DNA of 64,000 nucleotides from Acidobacteriota bacterium. Its GTDB lineage: Bacteria > Acidobacteriota > Terriglobia > Terriglobales > Acidobacteriaceae. The stretch lies in assembly GCA_013289685.1 (NCBI GenBank), contig JABCZL010000019.1, positions 45,503 through 109,502 of the forward strand, given 5' to 3'. This document shows positions 16,466-26,836 of the stretch, one piece after another. Positions within the stretch are counted from its first letter, which is position 1, and each line of letters opens with the position of its first letter. The translations under genes and the position numbers were made by a program. Below the pieces are notes generated by a model. It did not search any database. It was not told where the DNA came from and saw only the letters and a program-made list of their open reading frames with translations.

Positions 16466-19400
16466 ATGACAATGAAAATGAAAATGAGGATGATGGCTGC
16501 GAAATTCAAGCTCGGCATTTTCTTAGGGGCGGTCATTCTGCAGTTCTCTCTGTGCGCTCAGGCGCAGCAGACTCTGGGCGGCATCACCGGCACTGTATCC
16601 GACAAGAGCGGCAGCGTCCTGCCGGACACTACGGTGACGATCGTCGGGGATCAGACCAAGCTGACGCGCACCCAGAAGACGAACGGCAATGGCGCCTACG
16701 ATTTTGTGAACCTGCCCATCGGCACCTACACTGTGACCGTCTCGCATGATGGATTTCAAACCGAGAGACTGCCGTCCATCCTGGTGCAGGCCAATCGAAC
16801 TGCGACTTTGAACGTTTCCTTGAAAGTCGGCCAGGTAGGAACCACCATCGACGTCGAGGCCGCGCCCGCCATGAACGCGGTCGACACCACCAACGGATAC
16901 ATTCTGGAGAAGGAGCAGATCGACAATATCCCGCTGCCGACCGGCAGTTTCACGGGGCTGGCGATTCTTTCTCCGGGGGTGAATGCGGAACTGCCAGGCG
17001 GTACCGGCGTCAACCAGGGCCTGGGCAACCAACCCCTCTGGGCCAATGGCCAACGCGACACCAGCAACACTTTTCTTCTCAACGGCGTCGACGCCAGCAA
17101 TCTGTTCAACGGCAAGAGCACCAGTTCCGTCGCTTCGGCTCGGATTGTGAACAACACCGGCGTCTCTGGGGCCGGCAGCACCACTGCCGAAGTAATTCAG
17201 AGCACAGCATCGCCCTATCTGGCCATTGGGCAGGCCTTGCCAACGCCGGCGCCGGAAACGGTTCAGGAATTCCGCGTCAATACATCCATGTACGACGCGC
17301 AACAGGGATCGACGAGTGGCGCGCACATCGACCTGAGCACTGCCTCAGGCACGAATTCCATTCACGGCACGGCGTATATTCGCCGGGGAACCGACGCGCT
17401 GAATGCGGCTCCGTATTTCTACAAGCAAGACGGCAACATCCCTGCGAACCAGGATGTGCCTCAGTTGCACCGTTACACCGCTGGCGGAACCTTGGGAGGC
17501 GCGCTGATTAAAGACAAACTTTTCGGCTATGTCGCCTACCAGCACACTCACGCTTCTGACCTGGAGATTGGAACCTCGCGCACGGCAGTGCCCTTCGGGC
17601 TTACGGACGATCGCAGCGCGGGAGCATTAGCGAGCGTTGCCTTGAACAACTGGGGGACAACTGTGAATCCTGTGGTCGCACAGAATGATCCGAACGCGCC
17701 CCCCGGAACGATCCTCAACATCGATCCGGTCTCTTATGCGTTGTTGAATACCAAACTGCCCAACGGCCAGTTTCTATTCCCGTCGGCGAATCCAGGTTTC
17801 ACGCCTACCTTGAACTTCCCGGAAAATGTTTTCCTCACGCAGCCCGCCTATTTCATAACGGATCAGGCTGTCGCAGATCTCGACTACCAGCCAACGTCAA
17901 AGGACACTTTGTCGCTGAAGTATTATTACCAGCACGATCCCACGCTCGCGCCTTTCGGCTACTCTGCGGTCGAAGGTTTTCCGCAGCACCTGGACGCAGG
18001 GAGCCAGGTTGCTTCCATCACCAATACCCAATCGATCCGGCCGAACTTCAGTGTGTCGGAAGTCTTCGGATTCATTCGCGAGAAGGTTTACAGCACGATT
18101 GCCCAGCCATTCTCCCCGGGATCGGTGGGCATCAATAACTTTGGCTCCAGCGTTTTTCCGGGAATCACAATCGTGGACGATCTGGGAAACTTCTCCCCTG
18201 CGAACAAATACTCCGTCTTCAACGCCGGAACCACGATCGGCTCGACCGCGGCTTCCCAGGGCGCGTTCACCGGAATTTTTCAAAACCGCTGGATGCCTTC
18301 CGCCAGTGCGATCTGGAACCACGGCAAACACACGATCACTTTTGGCGGGAGCTATTCCTACACCCAGCTCAATGCGCGCGACGAAAGAACAAACGCCGGC
18401 ATGATCGGCTTCACAAATTTCGATAGTTTCGTCACCGGGTCGCCGATCACCTATTCAGCCAACGGATTCATCACCACTACCTTCTTGCAAGGCGACGCCA
18501 ACCGCTACTACCGCTCGAACGAAACCGGCATGTTCCTGCAGGACAAGTTTCAAATTCGTCCCAACCTCAGCTTCAGCGTCGGTCTCCGGTTCGACTATCA
18601 CGGAGGCTTGAAGGAAAAGAACGGCCGCATTTTCAACTTTGATCCAGCGAGCTACAACTACGACATACCAGACGACATCATCAAATCGAACGGCTTCATT
18701 GTCGCCGGAAATAATCCGGACTTTCCCACCAAGGGAGTCAGCGATTCGACTTTAACGGGACGGCAATGGGGACTGGCACCGCGTCTGGGCTTCGCCTGGA
18801 GCCCGCGGACGTTCAACGACAAGGTCGTGGTCCGCGGGGGCTGGGGCCTGTACTACGACCGCGGCGAACTCTTCACCTACCTCTCGCCCGGCTTTGCGTC
18901 GGGCGTGATCGCTGGCGGACCATTCGGAGTCAATCAGACGCCCCCGTGGGTGAACCAGACCTCTTGCAGCACCTTCGGTTATACGGTTTGCAGCAACTTC
19001 GAAAGTCCGTGGGGCGCGACTCTCGGGCCGCCACCCAGCGGCGACCCGAGGCTTCTGCAACTGCCTAACGCTTCGGACATCTCATTCGGCGCCCCGCTGT
19101 TCTCGTTTGCCGACTACAACCGCGCCAACAAACTGCCGTACACCATGAACCAGACGCTCGACATTCAATGGCAGCCGCGCAATGATCTGGTGCTGGAAAT
19201 TGGATACGTCGGAAACCTGGGACGCCATGAAGTGGTTCCATTGCCCTTCAACCAGGCGCAGATTGCCTCGCCGACCCACCCCATGCTGGTGGGGAGTCCC
19301 GTGGGTGAGCAGGATTACACCTACGGTTATTCGATTCTCACCGCGCCCAACAGCTTCACCGGAATCCCACTTCCCAACGGCCAGCCGTACCAGTTGACTT

Positions 19401-20383
19401 TCGAAGGCGGAAACGTCGACCTGCGCGTTCCCTACATCGGTTATTCCGCCGAGTCCGAGTCTTACACGGCAGCGGGCATCTCCGCGTATCATGCGCTGCA
19501 GGCGCATCTGGAAAAACGCATGAGTCACGGTCTGCAGGTCGGGGCGTCCTACACCTACTCCCACGCAACCGACGAACAGAGCGCCATGGGGCTTTTCTAC
19601 AACGGCAACAATCCGCTGGATCTGCGATCCGGCTACGGACTGTCTGACTTCGATCGCAAACACGTCTTCAACTTCACCTACACGTATGAACTGCCGAAGT
19701 TTTTCACGGCCACGTCACTCAAGGGCATGCTGGCCGACGGGTGGGTGATTTCCGGGTTGACCGTCATTCAAAGCGGACAACCGTATAGCGTTGTCGATTA
19801 CTCGGGCGCGGTGGGCAGCATCTTCTACGGCGTGAACGATGGCATTACGAATCCAGTCGTACCGCTCTCCGGTTGCAGTCCCAAGCAGGCGGTCACCGGG
19901 GCTTCGGGAGCGCATTCGGTTCCCGGCGTCACAAAAACATTCGCCCTCGATGCCAGCTGTTTCGGCTTGCCACTGCTGAATCCCGGCGACTTGAACGGCG
20001 CGATTCCAAGCAACGATCCTTACGAGACCAACTTCATCGCTCATGGCCAGCGCAATATCTTCCGGCAAGCCTGGCAGAGACGCGCCGACATTTCGATCTC
20101 AAAAGCCACGCAATTCACCGAGCGTTTCACGCTGCGCTACACCCTGGACATCTTCAACGTCACCAACACGGCGAGCTTCGACATCCCTATCGACGACGTG
20201 AGCCAGAACATCAACTTCAACGGCTTCCCCGTTGTCGGCCAACCCGGGGCGACCACGCCGTGCAATTCCAACTTCAACATCAACACTATCTATTTCTGTC
20301 CGACCACGAGCGGCTTGGGCATTACGAACAAGACCATTGGGAGCCCGCGGCAGATCCAGATGTCGCTGCGGCTGACTTTCTAA
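16466..20383 (+). CDS. Oar-type TonB-dependent receptor (1305 aa)
   Basis: A large outer-membrane receptor. The true start is the ATG at 16466 (GAGG five bases upstream); the frame stays open further upstream, but that extension lies over the permease gene. The unusual basic N-terminus MTMKMKMRMMAAKFK precedes the signal-peptide core, ending CAQAQQ. A carboxypeptidase-regulatory-like domain (about 40-120) follows, then a plug region with IDNIPLPTGSFTGL and NTFLLNGVDASN, and a barrel ending in IQMSLRLTF. Compared with the first receptor it has a longer insertion around the plug. No sugar or transport gene is adjacent, so the ligand is unknown. A hydroxyglutarate oxidase gene converges on it. 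Confidence 0.93.
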   Translation: MTMKMKMRMMAAKFKLGIFLGAVILQFSLCAQAQQTLGGITGTVSDKSGSVLPDTTVTIVGDQTKLTRTQKTNGNGAYDFVNLPIGTYTVTVSHDGFQTERLPSILVQANRTATLNVSLKVGQVGTTIDVEAAPAMNAVDTTNGYILEKEQIDNIPLPTGSFTGLAILSPGVNAELPGGTGVNQGLGNQPLWANGQRDTSNTFLLNGVDASNLFNGKSTSSVASARIVNNTGVSGAGSTTAEVIQSTASPYLAIGQALPTPAPETVQEFRVNTSMYDAQQGSTSGAHIDLSTASGTNSIHGTAYIRRGTDALNAAPYFYKQDGNIPANQDVPQLHRYTAGGTLGGALIKDKLFGYVAYQHTHASDLEIGTSRTAVPFGLTDDRSAGALASVALNNWGTTVNPVVAQNDPNAPPGTILNIDPVSYALLNTKLPNGQFLFPSANPGFTPTLNFPENVFLTQPAYFITDQAVADLDYQPTSKDTLSLKYYYQHDPTLAPFGYSAVEGFPQHLDAGSQVASITNTQSIRPNFSVSEVFGFIREKVYSTIAQPFSPGSVGINNFGSSVFPGITIVDDLGNFSPANKYSVFNAGTTIGSTAASQGAFTGIFQNRWMPSASAIWNHGKHTITFGGSYSYTQLNARDERTNAGMIGFTNFDSFVTGSPITYSANGFITTTFLQGDANRYYRSNETGMFLQDKFQIRPNLSFSVGLRFDYHGGLKEKNGRIFNFDPASYNYDIPDDIIKSNGFIVAGNNPDFPTKGVSDSTLTGRQWGLAPRLGFAWSPRTFNDKVVVRGGWGLYYDRGELFTYLSPGFASGVIAGGPFGVNQTPPWVNQTSCSTFGYTVCSNFESPWGATLGPPPSGDPRLLQLPNASDISFGAPLFSFADYNRANKLPYTMNQTLDIQWQPRNDLVLEIGYVGNLGRHEVVPLPFNQAQIASPTHPMLVGSPVGEQDYTYGYSILTAPNSFTGIPLPNGQPYQLTFEGGNVDLRVPYIGYSAESESYTAAGISAYHALQAHLEKRMSHGLQVGASYTYSHATDEQSAMGLFYNGNNPLDLRSGYGLSDFDRKHVFNFTYTYELPKFFTATSLKGMLADGWVISGLTVIQSGQPYSVVDYSGAVGSIFYGVNDGITNPVVPLSGCSPKQAVTGASGAHSVPGVTKTFALDASCFGLPLLNPGDLNGAIPSNDPYETNFIAHGQRNIFRQAWQRRADISISKATQFTERFTLRYTLDIFNVTNTASFDIPIDDVSQNINFNGFPVVGQPGATTPCNSNFNINTIYFCPTTSGLGITNKTIGSPRQIQMSLRLTF

Positions 20384-20409
20384 GCGAGCCAGTTGATTAA
20401 AACGGGCGT

Positions 20410-21624
20410 TTACGAGAGCCCCAGACTCTCTGCCGCCATATCCACAATGGCCTTGCCGATGCTGAGCGAGGCCGTGGCCGCCGGCGATGGGACGTTAAGC
20501 ACATGCAGCACCTTGCCCGACGGCACGAACTGAAAATCGTCGACCAGCGCACCGTCGGGCTTAAGAGCCTGGGCGCGCACACCAGAGCCGCCGGGAACCA
20601 AATCCTTCTCGCCCACTTCCGGGAGCAAGCGCTGCAGCGCTCGCACGAAGGCCGGCTTCGACAGCGAGCGATGCCATTCATCGAGGCCATTGCGCCAGTG
20701 CTGCCGGGCCATCCGCCAGAAGCCGGGAAAGGCAAGCGAGGAAGCAATGTCGCGAATGCTGATATCGCGGTGACGGTAGCCCTCGCGCGCCAGCGCGAGC
20801 ACGGCGTTGGGGCCGGCATCCACGCGACCGGTGATGCGCCGGGTGAAGTGCACGCCGAGAAATGGAAAGCGCGGATCGGGCACAGGATAGATCAGCGCCC
20901 GCACCAATGAAGCACGCTCCGGTATAAGGTCGTAGTACTCGCCGCGGAACGGAACAATCATCACGCCGGGATCGTCGCCCGCCATTCGGCTGATGCGATC
21001 GCTGAACAGTCCGGCACAGTTGATGAGCGATGTGGTGGAGAACGCGCCCTTCGAGGTTTCGACCACGATTTCGCTCGCCGCCCGCCGGATGCCGGTGGCG
21101 GCCGCGGAAGTGAGGACCGTGCCGCCGCTTGCGGCGATCAACTCCGCGTACTTCTCGCATACCTGGGCGTAGTCGGTGATTCCCGTCGAGGGCACGACCA
21201 GAGCCTGCAGGCCGGTGGCGTGCGGCTCAATCTCTCGCAGTTCCTCGGGTCCGATCATGCGGAGGCCAGTAAGACCGTTGGCTTCTCCGCGCTTGCGCAA
21301 TGCTTCCAGCCGCAGAAGTTCGTCAGCGTGGGTGGCGACGATGACTTTGCCGCAAACTTCGTGGGCAATTCCCTGCTGGCGGCAGAACTCAACCATGGCC
21401 GCGGCTCCGGTGACGCACAGACGCGCCTTCATGGAGCCCGGCTTGTAGTAAACCCCGGAGTGAATCACCCCGCTGTTGTGTCCGCTCTGGTGGCGGGCCA
21501 CGCGGTCTTCCTTCTCCAGGAGCAGCAATCGCAGGTGCGGAAAGCGGCGCGTGATTTCGAGCGCGACCCCGAGCCCCACCACCCCACCGCCGATGATGAT
21601 CACGTTGTAGCGAGAATCGGTCAT
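20410..21624 (-). CDS. lhgO: L-2-hydroxyglutarate oxidase
   Basis: An FAD-dependent enzyme that oxidises L-2-hydroxyglutarate to 2-oxoglutarate, feeding electrons to the membrane quinone pool. A Rossmann GxGxxG (VIIIGGGVVGLGVALE) sits at the N-terminus, followed by EKEDRVARHQSGHNSGVIHSGVYYKPGSMKA, the family signature. The C-terminus GSGVRAQALKPDGALVDDF and NVPSPAATASLSIGKAI completes the FAD fold. The start is placed at the ATG at 21622-21624, which matches other LhgO proteins; an in-frame GTG 25 codons upstream is possible. It converges on the TonB receptor with a 26-bp gap. Confidence 0.92.
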   Translation of the reverse strand: MTDSRYNVIIIGGGVVGLGVALEITRRFPHLRLLLLEKEDRVARHQSGHNSGVIHSGVYYKPGSMKARLCVTGAAAMVEFCRQQGIAHEVCGKVIVATHADELLRLEALRKRGEANGLTGLRMIGPEELREIEPHATGLQALVVPSTGITDYAQVCEKYAELIAASGGTVLTSAAATGIRRAASEIVVETSKGAFSTTSLINCAGLFSDRISRMAGDDPGVMIVPFRGEYYDLIPERASLVRALIYPVPDPRFPFLGVHFTRRITGRVDAGPNAVLALAREGYRHRDISIRDIASSLAFPGFWRMARQHWRNGLDEWHRSLSKPAFVRALQRLLPEVGEKDLVPGGSGVRAQALKPDGALVDDFQFVPSGKVLHVLNVPSPAATASLSIGKAIVDMAAESLGLS

Positions 21625-21702
21625 TGAGTTTTGGAGAGCAGTGCCGCGCAAGCCGCGTATCAGCCGCAGCACGATTCCGCGCGCCACGTCCTGGTCCACC
21701 GC

Positions 21703-24700
21703 CTAGTTTACGATGAGAATCACTTGCACGCTTTGTCCGGCGTCGGCAGTAGTTCCTGGAGAGGTACCGGTCACGGTGATGTGGTAGGTGCCGGGCAAGG
21801 TTCCGCTGGAGAGCGTAGTCACATTGATCGCCGGGCTCTGCGCGGACGATCCGAAGGAGTCGCTCGCCGCCACTGAAAAGCTGTACGTTGTTCCAGCCGA
21901 CAATCCGCTTACGTTGTTGGTTGGACTCGTCGTCGTGGTGAGCAGAGCGGCGTTCTTGTAGACCGTGTACGTGGCGCTGCATCCGGAGCTCATGGTGGAA
22001 GCCGTCCAGGCCAGCGTCGTCCCGGTGCTGGTCGTGGAAGAGGCCGCCAGTCCTGCCGGAATGCTCGGCACTGACGAGCAGGTTCCACCGCCTCCGGTGC
22101 TGACGCCGCCACACGAGAGCAGCGCAAATAACAGCGACAGCATCAGGAGAAACAAGATCGCCGTCGAGCCGACTACTCGTGGCCTGCGCGTCTTGGCGCT
22201 GCCTCTAACCACCAACCCAATCACTAGCCCAGGCAAAAGCAGCCACATCGCGTAGACGGTCGCAGGATGGCTCGCAGACGCATGGAAGCTCGCCGTTGGC
22301 GCAGTGGTCGAGATGCTCATGACAACATCCGCGGCAGAGCCTCCGGGAATCACCGGCGTCGAGGGATTAAACACGCATTGCGCCAGCGCCGGCAACCCCG
22401 AGCAAGAAAGCGTCACGGCACCGCTGAACGACGCGCCCACTGGCTGAACCGTCAGTTGATAGGCACCGGTCGTCTGGCCCGCGTTCACCGTCTGGCTGGC
22501 AGTCGACGAGGCAACGATAAAATCCTGCGCCACAGTTAGCGCTACGGTGAAGGAATGGCTGGGCGTTCCGGTAGTGTCCTGGGTAGTGATGTTGATGTTG
22601 GACGAACCAGGGGCAGCATTGGTAGGAACGTTGATGGTCGCGGTGAAGGCGGCCGTCCCTCCGCTCAATACAGTGATGGGGTTCACGGGCGAGAGTACGC
22701 ACATCGCGCCGGAGAGAGCGCCCGCATTGCAGGTGGCATTGATCTGCCCGCTGTAAGAGAAAGACGAGGTTAGCGTGAGGTTTGCCGTCCCCTGCCGGCC
22801 TGGCGCGAGGGATAGCGCCTGCGTCCCGGAGATCGAGTAGTCGCCGACACTGAATGGAACCGCGACCGAATGGACAACGGAACCTGACGTTCCGGTAATC
22901 AAGAGCGAATAGCTTCCCGCAACAAAGCTGGCGCCGTTGATGGTGAGAGTCGCCGCAGCCGGGAATGAACTCACAGAAGTGGGGCTGATGCTGCAGCTGC
23001 CGGCGCCATAGGTCGCTGGGCAACTCAGAGTAACCGTGCCACCGAATCCGTCCTGCGATGTGATTGAGATTGGCGCACTGGCACCCGTGCTTCCAGCATT
23101 TATCTCGGGGAAAGTGATCGGCCCCAGAATGAAATCTGGATTGGAAGTGACGTTCAATGTGAATGAGGTCGTCAGCGTTGCCGGGGCTCCAGCCGTCGTG
23201 GCCTGGAGTGTCACGAGGTAACTGCCTATCGCAGTTCCCAGGGGCACAGATACGCTGGCCGTCATGTTTACCGGAACTGTCGACGTAGGGTTCACGGTGG
23301 CGCCCGGCGTGAACGCACAGGTTGCGTTAGCAATGCCAGAACTGCAGGAAACAGTGACACTCTGATTAAACGATCCCGCGGCCGTGACCTGGAAACTTAC
23401 CGGAGCGGACGCTGTCCCTCGCGGCACGGTTACATTCGTGGGAGACGGTGTCGTCATCCCGAAGCTGACGACGTGCAGAATCACAGGGGCCAGGTGCGTT
23501 ACATGTTGCGTATCCGATCCGATTGCCTGCACGTTGAAGCTGTAGTCGCCGCTCACGTCGCTAGCGGTAACCGTAAAAGCTGTATTGTTTGCAGGAGTCA
23601 GCGTCGCTGGGGCTGGGGTACACGTGCTCGGCGGGGCCGTCGAACCGGCGGTACAACTCAATGTCACCACGCTGGCATATCCGTCGAGTGCGCTGGCGGT
23701 GCCGTTGAACACCGCGGTCTGTCCCAGAAACACGGTCAGCGGCGAGTTGGAGACAGCAAGCTGGAAGTCTGGCGTGATGACAAGATTGAACTCCCACATG
23801 CCACGCCCATACGTAGACGCCCGCAGCAGCTGCTGGCCGCCAGAATTGAACACGCCCAGCGCGGTGACTGCAACGTTGGGCAGAAACCCGGTCCGGTTCG
23901 TGATGGCGTTCGGCCCAAGCTCCGTCCAACTCGCCGCCGATGTCGAACTGCCGAAAACGCCCACGTCGGTGGCGACATAAACCTGAGACATGCCTGGATA
24001 AACCACCACCGCGTTCACCGGCGAATCCGGAAGATTGCCGGTGAAGTCGGTCCACGCAACGCCCGCATTAATCGTTTTCCACACATGGCCGGTGCCTCCG
24101 GTAAATCCCATCACGGTCACGTAGGCGGTCTTGCCCGTGGAATCGGACGAGTCAGTCGCAACGCTCGATACGGGAAATTGATTTGGGTTGATGTTGCCCT
24201 GGGGACCGTTGTTGGTGACATCTGCGAACGCAGAAACTCCGGCCGACGCGTTGGTCGTAACCCAGACGTGACCGCCTGCGGGTGAGGATAGAACTCCGTC
24301 CAGCGGCCCGAGTCCGCTGGTGGTCGCGTAAAGGACGCTGGAACCGGCGTTGTCGGTCGGGCCTCCCGCAGCCAGGGCACGGACCTGGTTGACTTCACTT
24401 CCTGAACAGGTGCCCGTTCCCAGCGTGTCGAAGTTCGGGCTGAGCGCCACAACAGTTCCGCCCGTGCGCGGCCCGCGCCAAACCCGGCAGGTGCCGAGCA
24501 GCATCCCCGCCGACGATTGCGGATCGAGAATGTAAGGAAAGTAGAAGGCGCCGTCGTCGCCGCCGACGTCGCTGCTGCTGACCACAAAATTGAAGCCGCT
24601 GTCGGTGCAGTTCACGCCGCTGACGCAGAGTTGCACGCCGAGGCCTCCGGGAGGAACGTCAGGGTTGGACGCATACCAATTCGTTGCCGCACGCGGATCG

Positions 24701-26523
24701 ATGGCGTTGTAGCCTCCGTCGCCGCCCAGAACATTCCCCCAAGCCTGGGTCGTCGTTGCTGCGGCGGTCGCCGGCGAGCCGTTGTCCTGTGCACCGCCGA
24801 GCAACGTCTTCGGGTCGGTGGGATGCTGCGAGAAGGCGACGAATTGTGTCATCGATCCCAGATTCTGGTTGAGATCGTCAAACTGATTCGTCCCCGAACA
24901 CGCGCCGCTGTTGAGCCCAGCAACCTGGTTGAGCGCGCGGTAAATGCCGCCGTCGTTGGCAAAGTACATCAGCATGTCGCCGGAGTCGCTGCCCGCGCTG
25001 GGCTGCGCATACGCCAGCGCGTGCTGATCGGGATGCACGTGGGCGGGCGCGCCAATCGGGTCGCATCCGTAAACGTGGGTGAGGTTCAGGAACGGGGACG
25101 CCGCGCACGTGGGATTCTGCGAAGTAATGTGGCACTTGTACAGGTTGATCGCGCCGGCGAACAGGTCCGTCGCGTCTGCGTTCGGAACGGCCAGCAGTTC
25201 CAGATTGTAGGAACCCTGTTGCACACCGCAGCCATCGAAGTCGCCGCAATTTGCAATCGCAGCGTCGGAGACTGAAGTCCACGACGCGCCTCCATTGGAA
25301 CTGAGCCAAATACCGCCGTCGACGGGGCTGCCGCTCGGGGACAGGGAAATGAACCAGGCGTACATCTCGTTGCGCCCTGGGACGGCTGTAATTTCCGCGC
25401 GGTAGATGGGACACGCGTAGCTATTCGAGGTCGACAGAGGCGGGCACGCCGCGGTGCTGAGCAATCCGCCAGCGGGCTGGACCGCGAGACGGGTCCAGGT
25501 GACGCCGTCGGGTGAAGAGTAGAAGCCATGGTAACGGACCGCGGCAAAGAACAGCCCAGCGCTGGCGCTGTAAACGACCGACGTTGCGGAAGTAGCATCG
25601 GTTGCGGTGCCGGAATCGAGCAGCGCATTGTAGCCCCACGTCTGCCCGGCATCGAGCGAAGTATAAAGACCGCGTGCAGTGTTGGCCGTGACGGCGCCGT
25701 CGATCATGCCTTCGGAGGTGGTGGCCATGGCGGCAACCACCGTGTTCGTCTGTCCGCTGGCCGTGCTGAACGCCATGCGTGTCCCGCCCAGGCCGCTGAA
25801 CGACAGCGCGCCACTGTTGGCTGTGGGAATCAAAGTCCACGTCGCGCCGGCGTTAGTGGAGCGCAGAATGCCCAGGCCGAAATAGGAGTCGCCGGAATTA
25901 TCCGCTTCTCCCGTGGCGGCCAGAATTAGGGTCGATGCAGGGTCGACGTTGCCGGGCTGAATGGCGATGGCTCCAATCGCAAGCGTCGCTTGATCGTCGG
26001 TGACGGCAGTCCACGTAACGCTGTTGGCAGTATTGTTGGCCGCGTTGGCCGACTTCCAGACTCCGCTTTGCGCGCCGCCAATGTAAACAGTGTTGCCGGT
26101 CGGGTCGGCGGGATCGATGACAACGGCGGTGGCTCGCCCTGAAACCTGGCGATAATCCTGCGTGCCATTGCCAGTGGCGTCAGAGGCCAGCGGCATAGGG
26201 CCTAACGGTGCCCATGATCCGAACGAGAGCGAGGTCTGCCCATTGGCATCTGCGGCGGCGAGCGCTGCGGAATGTTGCACGCGCAACTGCAGCTTGGCCT
26301 GATACGCCCGGCGACGAAGTTCAGCGGAGGGTTTCCCGTGGACCAGACGGCCGCGGAAGAACCATTCGTTGCGCTCCTTGACGTGGTCAGCGGCGGAATC
26401 GGGGATGACGGTTTCAGGAACGGTCTGCTTGGCGCCTTGTGCTTGTGCGATCGAAACGGCGCCAAAACAAATCAGAATGAGTACTAGCACTCGCCATGAA
26501 AAAACAGAACGACAGCTTGGCAT
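21703..26523 (-). CDS. Giant exported BNR-propeller / Ig-repeat protein (1606 aa)
   Basis: A signal peptide ending SIAQAQ is followed by a long sialidase/Vps10-type propeller region with several Asp-box motifs (STNAGATW, SLDAGQTW, SPDGVTW, SSNGGASW, TINAGVAW). At least five tandem Ig-like beta domains of about 90 residues follow. Near the end two hydrophobic helices (around VYAMWLLLPGLVIGLVV and STAILFLLMLSLLFALLSCGG) are followed by a fibronectin-III-like domain. The start is the ATG at 26521-26523 with AGGTGAG upstream; 46 upstream residues in frame are not signal-like and are left out. Likely a cell-surface or secreted protein. No catalytic residues are recognised; Asp boxes alone do not prove sialidase activity. 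Confidence 0.85.
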   Translation of the reverse strand: MPSCRSVFSWRVLVLILICFGAVSIAQAQGAKQTVPETVIPDSAADHVKERNEWFFRGRLVHGKPSAELRRRAYQAKLQLRVQHSAALAAADANGQTSLSFGSWAPLGPMPLASDATGNGTQDYRQVSGRATAVVIDPADPTGNTVYIGGAQSGVWKSANAANNTANSVTWTAVTDDQATLAIGAIAIQPGNVDPASTLILAATGEADNSGDSYFGLGILRSTNAGATWTLIPTANSGALSFSGLGGTRMAFSTASGQTNTVVAAMATTSEGMIDGAVTANTARGLYTSLDAGQTWGYNALLDSGTATDATSATSVVYSASAGLFFAAVRYHGFYSSPDGVTWTRLAVQPAGGLLSTAACPPLSTSNSYACPIYRAEITAVPGRNEMYAWFISLSPSGSPVDGGIWLSSNGGASWTSVSDAAIANCGDFDGCGVQQGSYNLELLAVPNADATDLFAGAINLYKCHITSQNPTCAASPFLNLTHVYGCDPIGAPAHVHPDQHALAYAQPSAGSDSGDMLMYFANDGGIYRALNQVAGLNSGACSGTNQFDDLNQNLGSMTQFVAFSQHPTDPKTLLGGAQDNGSPATAAATTTQAWGNVLGGDGGYNAIDPRAATNWYASNPDVPPGGLGVQLCVSGVNCTDSGFNFVVSSSDVGGDDGAFYFPYILDPQSSAGMLLGTCRVWRGPRTGGTVVALSPNFDTLGTGTCSGSEVNQVRALAAGGPTDNAGSSVLYATTSGLGPLDGVLSSPAGGHVWVTTNASAGVSAFADVTNNGPQGNINPNQFPVSSVATDSSDSTGKTAYVTVMGFTGGTGHVWKTINAGVAWTDFTGNLPDSPVNAVVVYPGMSQVYVATDVGVFGSSTSAASWTELGPNAITNRTGFLPNVAVTALGVFNSGGQQLLRASTYGRGMWEFNLVITPDFQLAVSNSPLTVFLGQTAVFNGTASALDGYASVVTLSCTAGSTAPPSTCTPAPATLTPANNTAFTVTASDVSGDYSFNVQAIGSDTQHVTHLAPVILHVVSFGMTTPSPTNVTVPRGTASAPVSFQVTAAGSFNQSVTVSCSSGIANATCAFTPGATVNPTSTVPVNMTASVSVPLGTAIGSYLVTLQATTAGAPATLTTSFTLNVTSNPDFILGPITFPEINAGSTGASAPISITSQDGFGGTVTLSCPATYGAGSCSISPTSVSSFPAAATLTINGASFVAGSYSLLITGTSGSVVHSVAVPFSVGDYSISGTQALSLAPGRQGTANLTLTSSFSYSGQINATCNAGALSGAMCVLSPVNPITVLSGGTAAFTATINVPTNAAPGSSNINITTQDTTGTPSHSFTVALTVAQDFIVASSTASQTVNAGQTTGAYQLTVQPVGASFSGAVTLSCSGLPALAQCVFNPSTPVIPGGSAADVVMSISTTAPTASFHASASHPATVYAMWLLLPGLVIGLVVRGSAKTRRPRVVGSTAILFLLMLSLLFALLSCGGVSTGGGGTCSSVPSIPAGLAASSTTSTGTTLAWTASTMSSGCSATYTVYKNAALLTTTTSPTNNVSGLSAGTTYSFSVAASDSFGSSAQSPAINVTTLSSGTLPGTYHITVTGTSPGTTADAGQSVQVILIVN

Positions 26524-26730
26524 GATTACGCTCACCTGCCAGTATCGAAAGCCGACGCGGGCGAAGCAATGCAAAAACGGCACGGAAGGCCGCCGACGAC
26601 CCACTTTGGGAAAAACCGGTTTCCATCGGCTGGCGCCACCAGATGGGTCGGGCCTGTACAATCTGCTTTTCGATGCCAGTTTCGATGCAGAATCCTTGGC
26701 GCCGAGTGGACTGGAGACATCAGCTATGTG

Positions 26731-26836
26731 CTGTCATCTCGAGCGAAGCGGAAAGGCTGCCCTGAGCCTGTTGAAGGGACCGATGCACTCGGGCGTTCAA
26801 CCACACAGATCCTTCGCCTCGCTCAGAATGTCAGGA
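26731..26836. repeat. Palindromic intergenic repeat (TGTCATC-GAGCGAAGCG family)
   Basis: The left end (CTGTCATCTCGAGCGAAGCG at 26731) and the inverted right end (CGCCTCGCTCAGAATGTCAG, to 26836) are imperfect complements, a mosaic element between two divergently transcribed genes. The right arm contains the ATG used by modA. Related copies lie at 28395 and 58187. The rest of the 26524-26827 interval holds only promoter-type sequence. Confidence 0.75.
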
